The notes under the pieces are model-generated. The model saw nothing but the letters and a program-made list of their open reading frames with translations, was not told the origin of the DNA and made no database searches. Positions 61,402 through 64,000 of a stretch of DNA of 64,000 nucleotides are shown here, in pieces. Each line of letters opens with the position of its first letter. Position 1 is the stretch's first letter. The position numbers and the translations under genes were made by a program. Source of the DNA: Anaerolineae bacterium (GTDB lineage Bacteria > Chloroflexota > Anaerolineae > UBA4142 > SHND01); contig JAJTXZ010000003.1 in the NCBI GenBank assembly GCA_021463195.1, positions 62,001 to 126,000 of the forward strand. The letters are read 5' to 3'.

Positions 61402-61976
61402 TGCGGATTGCGCTTGTGTTGGCGGCGAGCGCGGTCGGCTGGATTGCGCTGCATTCGGCGCTCATCGTTTGGCTTGGAACGCACACGCAGCCACAGCGTT
61501 CGGACGTGGCGGTTATTTTGGGAACGCGTGTTTTACCCAGTGGAGTGCCTTCGTTTTGGCTGCGCGAGCGGCTCGAACGCGGAGTGGAATTGTATCAAAC
61601 GGGCGTCGTAAGAAATATCATTGTCAGCGGCGGATTGGGGCGCGAAGGATATGAAGAAGCGGACGTGATGCGCGAATATCTGATGGCGCGCGGCGTTCCC
61701 GCTGAACGAATTATCGCCGATCGCAGCGGCTATGATACGTTTGCCACCGCGCGGCGCGCCAAAGAAATTATGCGCGCGCGCGCTTTTGAATCGGTTGTCA
61801 TTGTTTCGCATTATTATCATATTCCGCGCGCGGAACTCGCGTTCAAGCGTTTCGGCATTTCCAATATCTCGGCGTCGGGTGTGGTGACGAATCCACGTTG
61901 GCGGGATGGCGGAAATTTGCTGCGCGAGTTTGCCGCGTTTTATTTTTATGCGCTGAGGAATTATGCCACGACGTAA
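61401..61976 (+). CDS. YdcF/SanA-family (DUF218) membrane protein
   Basis: This 191-residue protein has one N-terminal TM (RIALVLAASAVGWIALHSALIVWLG) and an extracytoplasmic DUF218 domain. Motifs are VILGTRVLPSGVPS, IIVSGGLGREGYEEADVM and SVVIVSHYYHIPRAEL with RSGYDTFATARRAKEI, as in SanA/YdcF proteins linked to envelope integrity. ATG 61401 shares one base with the previous stop (TGATG), so translation is coupled. Function in cell-envelope or sugar-phosphate turnover is inferred from the family. Confidence 0.88.
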   Translation: MRIALVLAASAVGWIALHSALIVWLGTHTQPQRSDVAVILGTRVLPSGVPSFWLRERLERGVELYQTGVVRNIIVSGGLGREGYEEADVMREYLMARGVPAERIIADRSGYDTFATARRAKEIMRARAFESVVIVSHYYHIPRAELAFKRFGISNISASGVVTNPRWRDGGNLLREFAAFYFYALRNYATT

Positions 61977-62910
61977 AAAAGAATCTACTAATGACCCAAT
62001 CATCGAAACGCCTGTGTCGCTGCATCGCGCGGGCTTTTGTGTCATCGTCGGACGCCCGAATGTGGGCAAATCAACGCTGCTGAATTTGTTCGTCGGCGCC
62101 AAAGTAACGATTGTTTCCGACAAGCCGCAAACGACGCGCCGTGTGGTGCGCGGCATTTTAACGCGTCCTGACGCGCAAATTGTTTTTGTGGACACGCCGG
62201 GCATTCATCGCCCGATTCATCCACTCGGCAAATTTATGGTGCGTTCGGCGGTGGACACGCTCGACGATGTGGATGTTGTGGTGTTTGTCGTGGATGGTTC
62301 TAAAATGCCGACGCGTGAAGATGAAGACATCGCGGAAATGTTGAACACGCGTACAAAAGCGCCTGTGCTGCTCGCGCTGAATAAAATGGATTTGCTGAAA
62401 CGCGACGCGATTGGCGAAATTACGCAAGCGTTTTTTGATTTGGTGAAACATGATGATTGGATGCGCTTGTCCGCGACGAAAAATGAAAATACGGACAAGT
62501 TGCTCGAGATGATTGTGGCGCGGTTGCCCGAAGGTCCGGCGCTGTATCCTGAAGATGAAATCACCGATACGCCGATGCGATTTCTCGCGGGCGAACTCGT
62601 GCGCGAACAGTTGCTTTTGAATACGCGCCAAGAAGTGCCACATTCGATTGCGGTGCAGGTGGACGAATGGGAAGAGCGTTCGCCGCAGTTGACCTACATT
62701 TCCGCGACGATTTGGGTGGAAAAGGATTCGCAAAAAGCGATCGTGATCGGCGAGCGCGGGAGTATGTTGAAAAAAGCGGGGCAAGCGGCGCGCAAAGAAA
62801 TCGAGGCGTGGCTCGGACATCAAGTGTATTTGGAATTGATCGTCAAGGTGCGTCCGCAGTGGCGGCGCGATGATCGGTTGCTGCGCGAGTTGGGTTTTTC
62901 GCTCGATTGA
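61963..62910 (+). CDS. era: GTPase Era
   Basis: Era is an essential GTPase that binds 16S rRNA and assists 30S maturation. It has 315 residues. G1 is GRPNVGKST, G2 lies in DKPQTTRR, G3 is VDTPG and G4 is NKMDL. The C-terminal KH domain includes VIGERGSMLKKAGQAARKEIE and the ELIVKV-type end. The frame overlaps the ydcF-like gene by 14 bp, so it is part of the same transcript. The ~18-residue basic N-terminal extension (MPRRKKESTN) before the GTPase is not unusual. Confidence 0.96.
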   Translation: MPRRKKESTNDPIIETPVSLHRAGFCVIVGRPNVGKSTLLNLFVGAKVTIVSDKPQTTRRVVRGILTRPDAQIVFVDTPGIHRPIHPLGKFMVRSAVDTLDDVDVVVFVVDGSKMPTREDEDIAEMLNTRTKAPVLLALNKMDLLKRDAIGEITQAFFDLVKHDDWMRLSATKNENTDKLLEMIVARLPEGPALYPEDEITDTPMRFLAGELVREQLLLNTRQEVPHSIAVQVDEWEERSPQLTYISATIWVEKDSQKAIVIGERGSMLKKAGQAARKEIEAWLGHQVYLELIVKVRPQWRRDDRLLRELGFSLD

Positions 62911-62911
62911 A

Positions 62912-63433
62912 ATGGACGCCCCGCTTATTGTCGCAGCGTATGACCCGCAGTGGGCGAATCAATTCGCGCAAGACCGCGTCCAGTTGTTGGATGCCCTGCG
63001 CGCTGTGAATGCGCAAATTGAACATATCGGCAGCACGTCCGTTGTCGGTCTCGACGCGAAACCAATCATTGACATTATGATCATTGTCGAAAATGAAACT
63101 GACGCATTGCGTTCGATCACGCCCATCATTCGATTGGGTTACATCTGTTTGGGCGAGAATGAGGTTCAAGGGCGCGTTTATTTTCGAGATGAGAAACCCA
63201 GTACGCGCCATCTTCATTTGTACGCGCAGAACAATCCCGAAATCGAGCGGCATTTGAATTTTCGCGATTATTTGCGCGCGCATCCCGACACCGCGCAACA
63301 GTACGCGGAATTGAAATACGCGCTCGCGGAAAAATTTCGCAATGACCGCCCGGGCTACACGGAAGCGAAAACAGAATTTATTCGCGACATCGAGGCGCGC
63401 GCGCAAGCGGAACGCGCGGCGGGGAGGTTGTGA
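62912..63433 (+). CDS. GrpB/UPF0157 family protein
   Basis: This 173-residue protein belongs to the GrpB (UPF0157) family, with a nucleotidyltransferase-like fold. Blocks are VAAYDPQWANQF, IEHIGSTSVVGLDAKPIIDIM (the GS and the Asp ... Asp residues), and FRDYLRAHPDTAQQYAELK near the C-terminus. Some members are fused to CoaE, but the stand-alone function is not established. ATG 62912 follows era by one base; the frame runs further upstream inside era. It overlaps the next gene by TGATG. Confidence 0.88.
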   Translation: MDAPLIVAAYDPQWANQFAQDRVQLLDALRAVNAQIEHIGSTSVVGLDAKPIIDIMIIVENETDALRSITPIIRLGYICLGENEVQGRVYFRDEKPSTRHLHLYAQNNPEIERHLNFRDYLRAHPDTAQQYAELKYALAEKFRNDRPGYTEAKTEFIRDIEARAQAERAAGRL

Positions 63434-64000
63434 TGGCGTCACCGTTTCCCGGCATGGACCCGTATCTTGAAGGCGAGATGTGGATGGAGTTTCATGACCG
63501 ACTTGCAAATCAAATCAGCGAACAGTTGTTACAGAAACTGCCCGAACGCTACACAGCGCTATTGAACAAACATTATTGGCTGGACGACAGCGCGCTCGAA
63601 ATTATTTCGCAAGCGCGCAGCATCTATCCCGATGTGCATGTGGTGGAAGCGTCGCGCGCGCAAGAAGCGCTCGTGGAATACGTGGTGGCGGGAATACAAG
63701 AAGAGATAGTGGAACTTGTGAGTCCGATTCCGCAAGAAATCCCTGCGTTGAGCGTGGAGATTCGCGATGTGGCGGAACGGCGGCTCGTGACGGTGATTGA
63801 AATTTTGTCGCCCGGCAATAAACGCGGCAAGGGTTGGGAAGATTACAATGATAAACGCGTCGAACTTTTGGGCACGCGCACGCATTTGGTGGAAATTGAT
63901 TTGCTGCGCGCGGGCAGACGCATTTATCTCATCGGCGAATTACCGAGCGTGCCCTATTTTGTTTTCTTGAGCCGCGTGCAGCGCCGCCCGCGCACCACAG
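63433..64000 (+). CDS. DUF4058 family protein (3' end outside window)
   Basis: The N-terminus MASPFPGMDPYLEGEMWMEFH is the signature of DUF4058, a family common in cyanobacteria and Chloroflexota. ~189 residues are visible and the frame stays open to the window end. DUF4058 proteins resemble PD-(D/E)xK nuclease-like folds in some predictions, and the visible VIEILSPGNKRGKGW is consistent with a nuclease-like Glu-x-Lys site. The function is unknown. Its ATG shares one base with the GrpB stop. Confidence 0.85.
   Translation, partial: MASPFPGMDPYLEGEMWMEFHDRLANQISEQLLQKLPERYTALLNKHYWLDDSALEIISQARSIYPDVHVVEASRAQEALVEYVVAGIQEEIVELVSPIPQEIPALSVEIRDVAERRLVTVIEILSPGNKRGKGWEDYNDKRVELLGTRTHLVEIDLLRAGRRIYLIGELPSVPYFVFLSRVQRRPRTT

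Noticed and set aside
1-64000. CRISPR array, tRNA or rRNA genes
   Set aside because: No regularly spaced direct repeats and no cloverleaf with T-loop GTTCRANNC in a plausible setting were seen; a tRNAscan/Infernal run would be needed to exclude them fully.

Overview
The window looks like chromosomal DNA of an uncultured bacterium, most probably a member of the Chloroflexota (Anaerolineae-like). This is an inference from gene content, not a phylogenetic result. It rests on lipoproteins and exported proteins with Thr/Pro/Ala-rich linkers, DUF4058 and GrpB proteins, large glycosyltransferase/flippase membrane proteins, a K+-independent H+-pyrophosphatase, a CHASE2 cyclase, and moderately GC-rich DNA very rich in CGCG/GCGC. 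No rRNA, tRNA or CRISPR array was seen.

Layout. 1-9.3 kb: the 3' end of an unknown gene, fatty-acid and phospholipid genes (fabF-fabH against plsX), a dynamin-like GTPase, a HAD phosphatase and an anchored metallopeptidase. 9.4-11.7 kb: a small membrane protein, then a 1.13 kb IS630-type element that needs a -1 frameshift and sits inside a dispersed palindromic repeat. 11.7-16.5 kb: a peptide-type ABC importer (binding protein and two permeases, no ATPase) and a creatininase-family amidohydrolase. 16.6-19.3 kb: a two-gene unit of unknown function (membrane coiled-coil protein plus a TIR/deoxyribosyltransferase-like protein). 19.6-24.1 kb: two glycosyltransferases, a CHASE2 adenylate cyclase, and a low-molecular-weight phosphatase coupled to a small acidic protein. 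24.2-29.1 kb: a MITE nested in another repeat, then hsp20-lon divergent from the primary sigma factor. 29.4-32.8 kb: H+-pyrophosphatase, an RRM RNA-binding protein with a long leader, and a DUF1992 protein. 32.9-37.7 kb: a DPM-type glycosyltransferase coupled to a 1346-residue fusion of a YfhO-like protein and a Wzx-like flippase.

37.9-46.6 kb is the accessory island: a type I restriction-modification locus (hsdR, a DUF262/HNH gene, hsdM, hsdS). Between hsdM and hsdS lie a broken two-gene toxin-antitoxin-like module, a degraded second copy of the hsdM 3' end, and an intact PIN toxin/antitoxin pair. 46.7-54.6 kb: an orphan response regulator with a degenerate receiver, a WecG/TagA glycosyltransferase, a class III aminotransferase with a G10 tract near its start, the one-carbon pair fhs-fchA, a secreted protein, an HD-domain protein and a histidine phosphatase. 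54.9-64 kb: 4-alpha-glucanotransferase, an exported two-domain glycosidase-like protein, then a compact run of overlapping genes: a prolyl-tRNA-synthetase-like protein lacking its catalytic motifs, a YdcF protein, Era, a GrpB protein and a partial DUF4058 protein.

The intergenic DNA carries at least two families of short palindromic or TIR-bounded elements. Two insertion events can be reconstructed within the window because empty-site sequences are available or can be predicted from symmetry. The candidates for something new are the 16.6-19.3 kb pair, the catalytically stripped ProRS paralogue and the layered restriction/toxin island.
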